Shown here piece by piece: positions 23,101 to 35,764 of a stretch of 35,828 bases of DNA; position 1 is the first letter of the stretch; each line of letters opens with the position of its first letter. The stretch covers positions 122,250 through 158,077 of the forward strand of contig BJOX01000089.1 of NCBI GenBank assembly GCA_009731375.1. Reading direction: 5' to 3'. The DNA is from Paulinella micropora. Taxonomy: Eukaryota > Cercozoa > Imbricatea > Euglyphida. The position numbers were made by a program, and so were the translations under genes. The notes under the pieces were generated by a model. That model searched no databases. It was not told the origin of the DNA and saw only the letters and a program-made list of their open reading frames with translations.

Positions 23101-25896
23101 CTCTTCGTCCCACTTCTCAAAGTCTCCAAAATCTATCATTTTCTCCACTTTAGCCCGTGTTGCACCCCAATCGGGTATAAACTGGCTATAGTATTGCGCC
23201 ATCGCAAGGAATGAGTGCAATTCAGTGCGGTTCTTCGGTATCGGTCGATTCATAATCTCCTCCCTCTTCTCTTTGGATATCGAGACTCGATTATGGGAGA
23301 TCTCGTACCCTAAGTATGTCACACTCGTCTTGGCAAGTTGACACTTCTTTAGATTGCACTTCAGGCCAAAAGCTCCGATGCGCCTGAATATATCGGACAA
23401 ATGATCGATATGCTCCTCCATTGTGTTAGAGTATACGATAATGTCATCGATATAGCAAAATGCATATTCTCCCGCCTTCTGTCCCCGCCTTCTCATAAAG
23501 CCACCGTCAGACAAATCATCGTACTGACTGCTCAACATCTTCTGCATCGCCTTCTGGAAAAGTCCTGGGGCTTGCTTGAGGCCCATCGGAAGCACTTTCC
23601 ATTGGTATATTTCCATACCCACCACAAACGCCGTCAGCCATCTGGACTTTTCCTCCAGTGGTATCTGCCAGAAGCCATTCTTAAGGTCAATGACCGAATA
23701 GAATTTTGCATTCCGCAGTACTCTCCTTCCTTCTTCTAATGTCGGGAGAGGATTTCTCTCTTCCTCCAGCACCTTGTTAACACGAGCATAGTTAACTGTC
23801 AGGCGCCATTCTCCTCCTGGCTTCGGCACTATTCTCGGTTGTGAGACTATTGGAGATGTTGATCTCTCAATAAAGTCCTCATTGAGCAGCTGTCTTGCTA
23901 GCTCCTCCGCTATCTTCGCCTCATGTATACTCAAATTCGCCCTTCGTGGTGCCGGTGACGGCTCCGCACCCGGTATTTTGTAAATAACCGCAGTGAAATC
24001 TTCAGGCTTGACACCACCTGCATGTGGAGGGTCAAAAATTTCCTTGTTCGCCTCTAATTTGGCTTTTAAAAGCTCCTTCTCCTTCTCCGTGCCTACTCCT
24101 TCTTCCAATATTTTCCGCGCCGCCTCTTGAAAATCTTCATCAGACATCTGCTTATGCTGCTTGAGGGGTTCTCTGTCCTCCTCCAAGCCTAAGTCCTCTT
24201 CCGAGACATCATCTAGGCCCGTCTTTTCATACGTGACCGTGTCCGGCTCATCATCTTTACCGAGCTCCACCAGCATGTCAATGAGTCTCGCGTATTGCAA
24301 AGGAGCTTTACGGGTGTAAAAACCATCAAAGCATGTGAATGCTTGCGGTATCAATTTCAACTTGTCGAGGTCTCTGAGCTTCCGCTTGTATGCACTGCTC
24401 TGCTCACGAGTTCCCATACGACAAGCCACCACTAGCTGTTGCTTGCGAGAGGGTACCGGTATAGGATGATCAATAAGCCGGTCCCTTATTTCCTGCGCCC
24501 ATATCGCCTTCTCATTATATGGCAGGATAATAGTATACGGCTTATTATTTTCGAATAAAGTCCGTAAGCATTTCTTCACTTCAGACAGTGAACGCGGCCA
24601 CGTGGGCTCGTCACCCCAGAAATCAGTAATAAAACTTTTAATAGTTTCTGGTGGAGTATCCGGGATTCGCCCCGTTCTCCTTGGTACAAACGCCTCCCTT
24701 TTTTCTTCTCCTACTTTCGCATGGAAACAGTATCCGTTAGTAATATGGACATCTGTTCCTACTCCTTCCGCGAATCTCGCCAACGACGGGCTTCTTTGTG
24801 CGACACATATAATCTCCTCCTTTCGCTTCTCGATTAAGTCATCAATAGACTTTTTGTCCCAATGGCATGTCGGAACTGTGACAGTGCACACTTGGGATTC
24901 CCAATTGTCGGTCCAGGACAGTTCATCCGGTCTTACGACATGGGGGTGAACGTACACCTCAAGTGCCTCATGTGCGATGGCCATCTTTTTGTGATCCGTC
25001 GCTAGACTCAGCTCATAAGCCTCATAAGAGTCAGTAGCGTTGAAGGGATCAATATCGTTCTCTTCTCCTCTTTTTACTCCATATATCACTCGCCGTGCGG
25101 CGCAATCAATCACAGCCCCCATCGTAGCCAATTGGTCATACGATAGTAATATTGACCCGTGGTAACCGGGGACGACATAGAGGTCCATACGGTATACTCG
25201 TGCGGATTTCAATTTAAAGGTCAGTGTGATGATTCCCGTGATATCCGTCCGGCTGCTCACTCCTTTGAGAGTGCCCGTTGACTTTTTCATATTTCCGTCC
25301 ACCCAGTCCCGGTATCGATTAAAAAACTTCCTGCCGACAATATTAATATTCGCCATCGTATCATTACCAACTTTTAATATTGTCTTCAATGTTTCACAAT
25401 AAAGTTCCGTATAACACAGAGCATCGGGCCTGTGTATATTGGCTGCGAGAACAAGAACTTTACGTTCCAAATTTTGGAGTCTTGTCTCTAAGTTTTTCAA
25501 CTCCTCCTTCTTCTCCTCCTGCTTCACCTCATTAACATTTTTATTATTCTGCGGTACTGGTGCGTTTACTATTTGAGCGACATTGTCTTGTGGTACTTGA
25601 GTACACACATTGTCTTTTTGCTCGCCACCCGCCGCGACCGTAGACATTGAGTCTGTTCGTGGTTGTTTGCTTGGCCGAGGCGATACGTCTGCCATTGGCC
25701 TCCTCGCCTCCATCGCAAGTCTCGCCTTCCTATTTGCATCAGTTATCATTGGTAACCGTGCTGTATGAACGGGTATGAGACTACCTTGGGGCTGCAGTCT
25801 CTGTGTACCCACATCTTTGTTTTCACATAGAGGAAGCGTTGGCCCAGTCTGCACAACAGCATTAGAAAGCACTGTGACTTTAGGGTTAAACTTCAC
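20116..25896 (-). CDS. Pol polyprotein (PR-like, RT, RNase H, integrase)
   Basis: 1926 codons counted from a GTG. The frame is open further upstream to the Gag stop, so the true N-terminus comes from Gag readthrough. In order: coiled-coil-prone stretch (about 126-152); retropepsin-like region 171-275, where LKVGN (174-178) stands at the expected D-T/S-G; unrecognised linker 280-630; reverse transcriptase about 635-865 with motif A Asp737 and YIDD at 815-818; RNase H with Asp967, Glu1011, Asp1037 and Asp1079; integrase zinc site His1285, His1292, Cys1322, Cys1325; DDE core Asp1355, Asp1415, Glu1451 (35 residues between the last two); GPY module at 1598-1600. After about 1635 comes a basic and acidic tail of about 290 residues with no domain I know and no chromodomain. 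The RT fingers-palm has an unusual insertion at about 789-813. It makes and integrates the cDNA of the element. Confidence 0.95.
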   Translation of the reverse strand: MKFNPKVTVLSNAVVQTGPTLPLCENKDVGTQRLQPQGSLIPVHTARLPMITDANRKARLAMEARRPMADVSPRPSKQPRTDSMSTVAAGGEQKDNVCTQVPQDNVAQIVNAPVPQNNKNVNEVKQEEKKEELKNLETRLQNLERKVLVLAANIHRPDALCYTELYCETLKTILKVGNDTMANINIVGRKFFNRYRDWVDGNMKKSTGTLKGVSSRTDITGIITLTFKLKSARVYRMDLYVVPGYHGSILLSYDQLATMGAVIDCAARRVIYGVKRGEENDIDPFNATDSYEAYELSLATDHKKMAIAHEALEVYVHPHVVRPDELSWTDNWESQVCTVTVPTCHWDKKSIDDLIEKRKEEIICVAQRSPSLARFAEGVGTDVHITNGYCFHAKVGEEKREAFVPRRTGRIPDTPPETIKSFITDFWGDEPTWPRSLSEVKKCLRTLFENNKPYTIILPYNEKAIWAQEIRDRLIDHPIPVPSRKQQLVVACRMGTREQSSAYKRKLRDLDKLKLIPQAFTCFDGFYTRKAPLQYARLIDMLVELGKDDEPDTVTYEKTGLDDVSEEDLGLEEDREPLKQHKQMSDEDFQEAARKILEEGVGTEKEKELLKAKLEANKEIFDPPHAGGVKPEDFTAVIYKIPGAEPSPAPRRANLSIHEAKIAEELARQLLNEDFIERSTSPIVSQPRIVPKPGGEWRLTVNYARVNKVLEEERNPLPTLEEGRRVLRNAKFYSVIDLKNGFWQIPLEEKSRWLTAFVVGMEIYQWKVLPMGLKQAPGLFQKAMQKMLSSQYDDLSDGGFMRRRGQKAGEYAFCYIDDIIVYSNTMEEHIDHLSDIFRRIGAFGLKCNLKKCQLAKTSVTYLGYEISHNRVSISKEKREEIMNRPIPKNRTELHSFLAMAQYYSQFIPDWGATRAKVEKMIDFGDFEKWDEEALQAFHALKDLIYKDPKDGGLVLTMPDFTKQFVVDTDASKFAIGAVLQQEDEEKKLRPIMFISRKLCAAERNYCTRQREALAVVWALKRLREYLWGGPQFTVRTDHHNLLWLMNHEQTGRLARWQAFLSCFDFTMVHLPGKRNVVADSLSRLEFNSEVSALVSTVEMEDLSTDKVYEVSHIEAMEMASGVRYDRTGLRYSPQGPDHGICCELHTQEDAEWSYEVYENAKANIREEEETQEVYAEPPQERRSDLDDDPERIGVRLEDGTIHIASPTAWRQQQAQDPEFKELIQLYQNPDELRMTKAIKDQMKEMGWRDGLLWYKGLHGRYASQPDKWTLWVPESLRRFIFVAAHNCPLLAHPGRQRTHMFVARRFWWKKMKEEIDQAVDACIPCKINKTPLKANFGLIGEFPLHAGMFEFIHIDHVGPFPESKDGYKYLLTAIDRATNYVWIIPVKDVTGKTTAEALIDRIISQIGVPRKICSDRGSDFNNEVIDKLSKYYGMKWQYVTAYNPRANGKIERVHRPLKASLKMYCTKKENQRAWVEAAPSFAFAMNCLPSTALGGSKSSISPYQLVYGREPDIPTSLLHPKDTWADADELFGMRLRVKMEAEQIVRAHREAERRKTDAEGVRQAHLDQIKFQVGDIVLLYHPQVPKGVSSKLFTHWKGPYQIMEQTGPLNYKIRGRGKVQIVNVRRLIKYDPFLLEDESVEEALKRMKDDFKEVPPIHKEAGIDQDDAYRAPIAEKEESEVDSKEKTDRISAVGTQSKSPREHSGKKEKITEAQLRRARNDLINDQPRKAMRSMRSKDVHQEEEGTDTDPNAGNVEIVHERWKEGDAIATIAWVKNVFYLMRPAEQHVADDTLSDLYLMRVVAVPRQMRVTRTLKISSAAKIVQPILQFWRSMDPVEDPKARHYLPVYKDAKSLETWDDTITPRDKDYTAWTIQTLPRGVLDVPFELSLGGIPNKIWDILEQSKFDLTFVGGPPPGKEIRARRRRQ

Positions 25897-25899
25897 AGT
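25871..25899 (-). promoter_or_regulatory. stem-loop downstream of the Gag stop
   Basis: On the - strand ACTGTGA (25899-25893) can pair with TCACAGT (25877-25871) across a 15-base loop. It starts 30 bases after the TGA and could aid readthrough. I cannot fold it here. Confidence 0.4.
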
Positions 25900-25929
25900 C
25901 TTCTCCTTCCTCTCTTCTTCCCCCTCCAG

Positions 25930-25932
25930 TCA
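25930..25932 (-). promoter_or_regulatory. in-frame TGA between Gag and Pol (probable readthrough stop)
   Basis: The Gag stop is TGA followed by CTG GAG GGG and then nine more sense codons to the GTG at 25896. The positions 25932 and 25896 differ by a multiple of three, so gag and pol share a frame and this TGA is the only stop between them. C right after UGA is a known leaky context. The next 20 or so bases are almost all purine. Confidence 0.85.
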
Positions 25933-28626
25933 TTCCACCACCTCGAAACGATTACCTTGAGTAGTGTCCGGGTAGGATGACGTATCGGTCTCCGAGGCAG
26001 TGTTGTAGGCCTGAGCTCGACCGAAATTTGGGTTGGAGCTTGCCCACGAGCCTCCTCCTCCTCTGGGTGGGGGGGCTGGAGCTCGAACAGCTCTCCCTCC
26101 ATAAGGGGTATATCCCCGACCTCCTCCTCTTCCTCTCTGAGGGGTTCCCTGCCACCTCGAGGCTCCTCTCCATGTTCCTCGTCCTCGTCCTCCTCCTCCT
26201 CCTCCTCCTCCTCCTCCTGCTCCTGCTCCTCCTTCTCGTCCTCTTTGAGAGGCCTTTAAGTTCTTTTGTCTCTCCCTTTCCTCCTTCTTCTCCTTCATCC
26301 TCTTCATGTAGGTAATGATTGCCTCTCGTAACTCCTCATCATCACACATATTGGCATACCAACCTTCGTTCACAGCGGCAATCTGAAGCATATTGAAAAG
26401 GCCCGGTTCCTTGCCTTCCGTCCTGCTCAGAAAATTTGCCCTTGCTGTTGGGTTCTGCCTATCATGATTGAAAGAGCAGTCTCTGTTCTCCATCTGTGCC
26501 TTACACTGCAAGCCCGCGAACCACCTCCAACATGCGGTCTTCAGGTCTGGCTCTCTCTGTCTCTTCCAACCGGCAACTCTGTTTGTGTACGTGGCTTGTG
26601 CGCCAACAGGTACACCGCCTGCCTGTGCCGTATGTGCCTCCGTGAGCGAGTCCATGTTTGAGCATGCACTCATCACTTCTTGAAACAGTGCTGACGGAGC
26701 AACGCTTTGAACCGTATTTTCGAACACGTGTGTCTCGAGGAAGTTCTTGGACTTCACTGAGCTAAACGTCGAGCATTGTTGTATGAGCTGAGTAAGCTTG
26801 CTCGGGTTAACTGTTTGTAACGCCGAAAAGAAATAGAGGATGATCGACTTGCGGCCATAGAATAGCCCATAGGAGGAAACTACCTCCGTAAGGGTCGCCG
26901 CCAAGCCAACAGCACTCCTCAAACTCATCGCCACTGTCTCAAAGATTTCAAATCCTATGAGAGTACCAGTGCAGAGATGCTGGTATCCATGAGATTGAAA
27001 ATATGAAATGAGTGTGGCCACCGCCAGTTCACACTGAGCGTCTAGGCCTGTTGCATTGTTTCTCTTAATCTCCTCCTTCTTTCTCAAAAACTTGTACTGT
27101 GTCAGATCAAATCCCTCCGAGACTAGAGATTGGTCAAAAACAGTAACAAGGGCCTCGTATTCCTGCGTTTCGTCGCAAGGAAAAGCCTTCATGCAGGCAT
27201 TGATCTCTTTGAGCTTGCTCAAAAGCGAAGCATCAGAGTCTTTGTCTGAGCTTGTCTTGGCATATAGCATGAGACTTGCCACTTCTCCTTTCTTCCCCTT
27301 GAAGGCATTTATGATGTTCTGTCTGTCCTTCTTCTCCGTGTTTGTGACCACCACCGTAGTTGAGCCCGAGGGTGCAGGGGCTGGTGGGGCAGGAGCTGGT
27401 GGGGTCAAATATGTCGGAGGGTGTGTCTTTGCACCACTCACTTTTGCTTTCATTCTTTCCAGTCTCATCGTCTTCTCGAACTCCTCATTCTCTTTCGCCT
27501 TCTTCTTCTCAGATATCACCAGCTTTTGAGCATGAGTGATAAAGGCCACCAATTCAGAAGCAGATCTGAGAAAATTATATTTCTCCACATATTGGTCAAC
27601 ACCTGCTTTGTTGGCGACCGGTGGTGCGTTACTAAGTGATTTAAGGACAGAGTGATCCTTGGTAGGAATCCATCTCTTCCATGCCTCCTTGTGCAGTAAC
27701 GCACCCATCAACAGTCTGATCTTGGTCAGAACTCTGTCGGTCTTCTCTAACTCATCAATCACAGGATGAGTTTCTCCTGCTGCCTTAATGCTTTTTTCCA
27801 TCTCTGCCTTCCCCTCCTCCAAGGCCTTTATTTCCATTGTAAAAAAATGAAATATGCCACTCGAGTTTTTCGAACCCAGATTGGTCTTCATTTTTGTTAC
27901 ATCGACTGCCTCCTGACCAGTCGCGAGGAATCTGGCCGTTGCTCTTGGGTTTGTGTACTGGAGGTAACCCTCACATCGTGGGCCGTATGTACGTTCCCAA
28001 ATCAGGGTTTGAGTGTACACCCCAAAGATAGCATCGAGTAATTCAAGGTGGGTGTGTGTGTCCCCAAACTTGATATGCTGTATCTTCTTTCTCTCTTCTG
28101 GATCAGAGACCAGTTTGCCGAGGAGCTGTGCTGTGTTTGATAATAGGATATAGACATCCTTTTTAGCACGACTTTTCTCTCTTCTTTGATCCTGAGGGAT
28201 CCACACATAGGTATCCTTCTCTACCCCCATCTTGTTATCAAACTCTTTTTTAGTGAGGTCATAGTGGTCTTGCACCCACTGTTGTTCCTCCACTGTGATC
28301 TCCTCTCCATCACTATGAATCAAGTCGATCATTTTTCGTCCTCCTCCTCCCGTGTAGGCAGGTGGTAAGGGATTACCATATGCTCCTCCTCCTCCCGTCT
28401 CTTCTTGTTCAAATCCTCCTTCATCTTCGTCTCCTCCATATCTTCCTTCATCATCCCAGCCCTCTTCTACTCCTCCTCCTACTCCTTCATCTCCTCCTCC
28501 TCCTTCATTCAATCCTCCTCCTCCTCCTTCATTCAATCCTCTTCCTCCTCCTCCTCCTGCTTCTTCTTCTTCTCTTCTTTGATCTGCCTCCGAGAATTCA
28601 CTCATTTCGGCGATCTCTGTCGACAT
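25930..28626 (-). CDS. Gag polyprotein with CCCH finger and RGG tail
   Basis: 898 residues from ATG at 28626, much longer than typical Ty3/gypsy Gag. Residues 20-98 are Gly/Glu-rich low complexity. 100-400 and 430-660 are mixed helical sequence, separated by a Pro/Ala hinge (402-420); these are presumably the capsid-forming parts. A zinc-finger-like C699-x8-C708-x8-C717-x3-H721 follows, in place of the usual CCHC knuckle (C-x2-C-x4-H-x4-C), which is absent. The end (790-870) is Gly/Arg-rich with RG and RGG repeats and likely binds nucleic acid. Gag should form the particle and package element RNA. The start is the first ATG after the leader and gives an open frame directly behind the LTR. The zinc role is inferred from spacing alone. 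Confidence 0.88.
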   Translation of the reverse strand: MSTEIAEMSEFSEADQRREEEEAGGGGGRGLNEGGGGGLNEGGGGDEGVGGGVEEGWDDEGRYGGDEDEGGFEQEETGGGGAYGNPLPPAYTGGGGRKMIDLIHSDGEEITVEEQQWVQDHYDLTKKEFDNKMGVEKDTYVWIPQDQRREKSRAKKDVYILLSNTAQLLGKLVSDPEERKKIQHIKFGDTHTHLELLDAIFGVYTQTLIWERTYGPRCEGYLQYTNPRATARFLATGQEAVDVTKMKTNLGSKNSSGIFHFFTMEIKALEEGKAEMEKSIKAAGETHPVIDELEKTDRVLTKIRLLMGALLHKEAWKRWIPTKDHSVLKSLSNAPPVANKAGVDQYVEKYNFLRSASELVAFITHAQKLVISEKKKAKENEEFEKTMRLERMKAKVSGAKTHPPTYLTPPAPAPPAPAPSGSTTVVVTNTEKKDRQNIINAFKGKKGEVASLMLYAKTSSDKDSDASLLSKLKEINACMKAFPCDETQEYEALVTVFDQSLVSEGFDLTQYKFLRKKEEIKRNNATGLDAQCELAVATLISYFQSHGYQHLCTGTLIGFEIFETVAMSLRSAVGLAATLTEVVSSYGLFYGRKSIILYFFSALQTVNPSKLTQLIQQCSTFSSVKSKNFLETHVFENTVQSVAPSALFQEVMSACSNMDSLTEAHTAQAGGVPVGAQATYTNRVAGWKRQREPDLKTACWRWFAGLQCKAQMENRDCSFNHDRQNPTARANFLSRTEGKEPGLFNMLQIAAVNEGWYANMCDDEELREAIITYMKRMKEKKEERERQKNLKASQRGREGGAGAGGGGGGGGGGRGRGTWRGASRWQGTPQRGRGGGRGYTPYGGRAVRAPAPPPRGGGGSWASSNPNFGRAQAYNTASETDTSSYPDTTQGNRFEVVE

Positions 28627-28690
28627 GATGTCGTAGTAGTGATCAACAGGAGGACAGTGTCAGCTCCTATGTTTGGTTTTTGTTCGTTTG
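28627..28690 (-). other. leader and presumed primer-binding region
   Basis: Only 64 bases separate the 5' LTR from the gag ATG. Directly after the LTR the - strand reads CAAACGAACAAAAACC. It does not start with TGG, the complement of a tRNA CCA end, so a standard tRNA primer site is not evident. Confidence 0.6.
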
Positions 28691-28926
28691 TGTTCTGCCC
28701 CCAACGATAGCTCGTAAAAAGTCTGTAATACAACCAAACACAGTCCTCAAGAATGAGAATGATGTCTCGTTGTATTAGCTCAGTGAAGCCAAAAAGGAAA
28801 ACTGCAACAGACCAGGAATAAAATGACATCAGGTCCAATCCGGACAAATAATACTGAAAAACAAGCTGGTGACCTGTCACCAGGAAAAAGTATTTTTTAC
28901 CGGCTATCCGGGGGGTGATGCCTACA
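28691..28926 (-). repeat. 5' LTR
   Basis: 236 bases with TGT...ACA ends on the - strand. It contains a perfect 8-base inverted repeat (ctggtgac/gtcaccag, about 28865-28882). It should hold the promoter; I see no clear TATA box. Confidence 0.93.
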
Positions 28927-28930
28927 TTAT
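28927..28930. repeat. target-site duplication TTAT, right
   Basis: Matches TTAT at 19031-19034 on the other side of the element. Confidence 0.7.
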
Positions 28931-28953
28931 TATGCTAACGACCACTCGCCCAT

Positions 28954-28973
28954 AGGAGAACTTACATATGAGG
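28954..28973 (-). repeat. 20-bp inverted repeat, right copy
   Basis: Exact reverse complement of 17439-17458, 24 bases outside the retrotransposon. Read on the - strand it would also form an ATAT|gtaagt donor. Confidence 0.85.
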
Positions 28974-29396
28974 ATCTTTTCTGAAGAGAGTTGTGAAGCA
29001 AACCTCAGCACCGTAGCGAGGCACTCTCTCACGGACCCCATGGTATTCGACGTCCAGCACGTCGAGCAGACCCTGTTGCTGGTAACTTACAGTCGCCTAC
29101 TTCTGAGTCCGATTGATGAAAAATTGACACTCGAGGTGAAGAAGTCAAGATTGCTTTACAACTTCCTGTCGGATCTGATCGAGGACATTGTTCATGACAA
29201 TACGAGAACATACACAGCAGGGGCAGCACTTGACTGGGATTCGAAAGAGAACATGAAACAAAGATTTGTTGCCTTCGATCTAAAGGTCGAGGTCATGGAT
29301 GATGTGTTGCCGAAGTTTGCTCAAAACGTATATCAGTGTCGTCGACTGACTGTTCTGGACTGGCTAGTGACTGTTCGCGCCGCCATTGAAGACTGA
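28968..29396 (+). CDS. exon-like open frame, function unknown
   Basis: 142 codons from ATG at 28968 to TGA at 29394-29396, with mixed, protein-like composition (acidic, Leu- and Val-rich, no low complexity). It may be a later exon of the gene seen at 8804 and 17251; the frame also stays open upstream to 28956, after a tag that could be an acceptor. A GTGACT near 29363 could be a donor joining it in frame to the next open region. No motif recognised. Confidence 0.45.
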   Translation: MRIFSEESCEANLSTVARHSLTDPMVFDVQHVEQTLLLVTYSRLLLSPIDEKLTLEVKKSRLLYNFLSDLIEDIVHDNTRTYTAGAALDWDSKENMKQRFVAFDLKVEVMDDVLPKFAQNVYQCRRLTVLDWLVTVRAAIED

Positions 29397-29441
29397 CTCG
29401 TTGACGTCCAGACGAAAGCGTTGATTTGGCCCGTGCGTAGT

Positions 29442-29941
29442 CAGGTCTGACAAGTGTCAGTGGTGCATCGTCCTCCATGTCATCTGGGGATGGACCGCCG
29501 GATGGCAAGGCACATCCATCCCAGAACCGCATTTTGCATCACCCTCGCCGAAGACGCAGCCGAGGTGAGGCACCTGCTTCTGACGGCGAGGACACTGATC
29601 ATGACTGCATGGCGCAGAGCGAAGCTGGAGACACTTCCGACAGTTCTGACAGTGATGTGTCCCAATTTACAGAATCAGTATCTACTGTCGCTTCTGCGTC
29701 AGTGCAGCAGTCTTTGATGCGTCCTGAGCGCAGAGCTGCACGTGGCACCCGGGCGTCCACATGGAAGTTTCGGTTCTCTGAGGACATTCAGTCGTGGACT
29801 TCTTCTTCCTCCCAGCAAAACACAATATACTGCACGTTGTTTTTAGTTTACATTGACAGCTTTCATGATGGTTGTTCCGGTCTTCGGTTCAGATTTAGGG
29901 TTTTCGAACATTCTTTAGCTTCATTCATTGTTGCTAAATAA
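29442..29941 (+). CDS. possible C-terminal exon, Ser/Asp/Arg-rich
   Basis: Open frame after 'gcgtag' at 29436-29441 to TAA at 29939-29941. It reads through ATG 29477 and contains a basic run (HHPRRRRSRGE), then an acidic serine-rich stretch (TSDSSDSDVSQF). It looks like a disordered tail, perhaps nuclear. The last 40 residues, after about 29820, look less coding. Whether it joins 28968-29360 is unproven. Confidence 0.4.
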
Positions 29942-30600
29942 CAGATAATCGCTACGAGTCTTTGTAATTATTAAATTTTAAAAAATATTATATTTTGTTT
30001 CATGGAAATTCATGCTTCGGATTTTTGAGTTTGTCACATGGGAAGCGTTCGCTTTCCATTTGCGCATGCGCGGCACCTCACCTGTATGCTTTTACAACTT
30101 GACTGGTTTCCAAGATATCGTTCTTCAATCTTGACTCACGAGTTCCTGCACAAACAATCCTGTTATGCTTTTCGTCCCTTCATTTCGAATTATTCTTTCC
30201 GGTCGTTGTTTATAGTCAGGTTTTTTTCAAGCACGAGTTGATCATGAAACTAGTAAAATATGTCATATTTTCGTCTTGTGAACATGTGTCTGTTTTTGTA
30301 TATTCAAAATAATATTTTACCCCTAGGGTAAATCTAGTAAATGCTAGAACTGAAGTAGTACGTTAACGTTGGCACGACTAAGTAAATTAAATATTGCAGT
30401 ACGTTTGCATACACAGGTCCAAGTTTAGTGGTACATGTACAACTGCATGGCGCACGCGTACGATATCGACTAGATCGATGATATCGATATCCTGGATAGC
30501 GATCAAGGAAAAACACAGGTGCAAGTGCCACCGTAACCAGGCATGACCGTTGAAAATGCAGCTATAACTGAATTCTGACGAGTGACACCTTCGGTCAGTC
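29942..30600. other. spacer, no gene recognised
   Basis: AT-rich. It includes an AAAATATGTCATATTTT palindrome at about 30255-30271 and several ATCGAT/GATATC sites near 30460-30490. It may hold the promoter of the cysteine-rich gene, but nothing specific is visible. Confidence 0.55.
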
Positions 30601-30676
30601 GACATGGGAATCGAATTCAGTGTTATTCTAGAGAATCCAGTACTTTGGGCTATAATACTGGAGTATTATTACTCAG

Positions 30677-35452
<4,776 letters not shown>

Positions 35453-35763
35453 GTGAGCTGCTGCCAGAGGCCTCTCTCTCTCTCCTCTCTCTTGCTTCTT
35501 GCTTTGTCCTTTCCTTCTTCCTTTTTATTCCTCTTCCTCCTCCTCTTTGGTGTGAACTGCTGCAACAGCCAAACTCCCTCCCTTGCTTCTTGCTTCTCCC
35601 TCCCTTGCTTCTTGCTCCTAGTCTTCCTTTTTCTTCCTCCTCTTCTTCCTATTCTTTTTCTTCTTTTCTTCTTCCTTTTCATCTTTACTATTACTATGAC
35701 TATTATTATTATTATTATTATTTATTATTATTATTATTATTACTATTATTATTATTATTATTA
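35453..35763. repeat. pyrimidine-rich tract and TTA array
   Basis: TC/TTCC-rich sequence in which gtgagctgctgccag (35453) returns as gtgaactgctgcaac (35551), then (TTA)n at 35699-35763. Confidence 0.85.
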
Positions 35764-35764
35764 T

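Larger units (their letters stand above)
19035..28926 (-). mobile_element. complete Ty3/gypsy-type LTR retrotransposon
   Basis: A 9.9-kb element on the - strand: 5' LTR at 28691-28926, short leader, gag, pol in the order protease-like, RT, RNase H, integrase, then about 830 bases of non-coding sequence, polypurine tract and 3' LTR at 19035-19271. Integrase after RNase H marks the Ty3/gypsy order. The LTRs differ by about six substitutions and one indel and both frames are open, so the insertion is fairly recent and may still be active. No env-like frame is seen. It sits between + strand exon-like sequences, so it may be inside an intron in antisense orientation. Confidence 0.95.

Noticed and set aside
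28690-28926. LTR starting at TGCCCCC (28696 and 19040)
   Set aside because: Starting five bases earlier gives TGT...ACA ends and a matching TTAT target duplication, which fits better.
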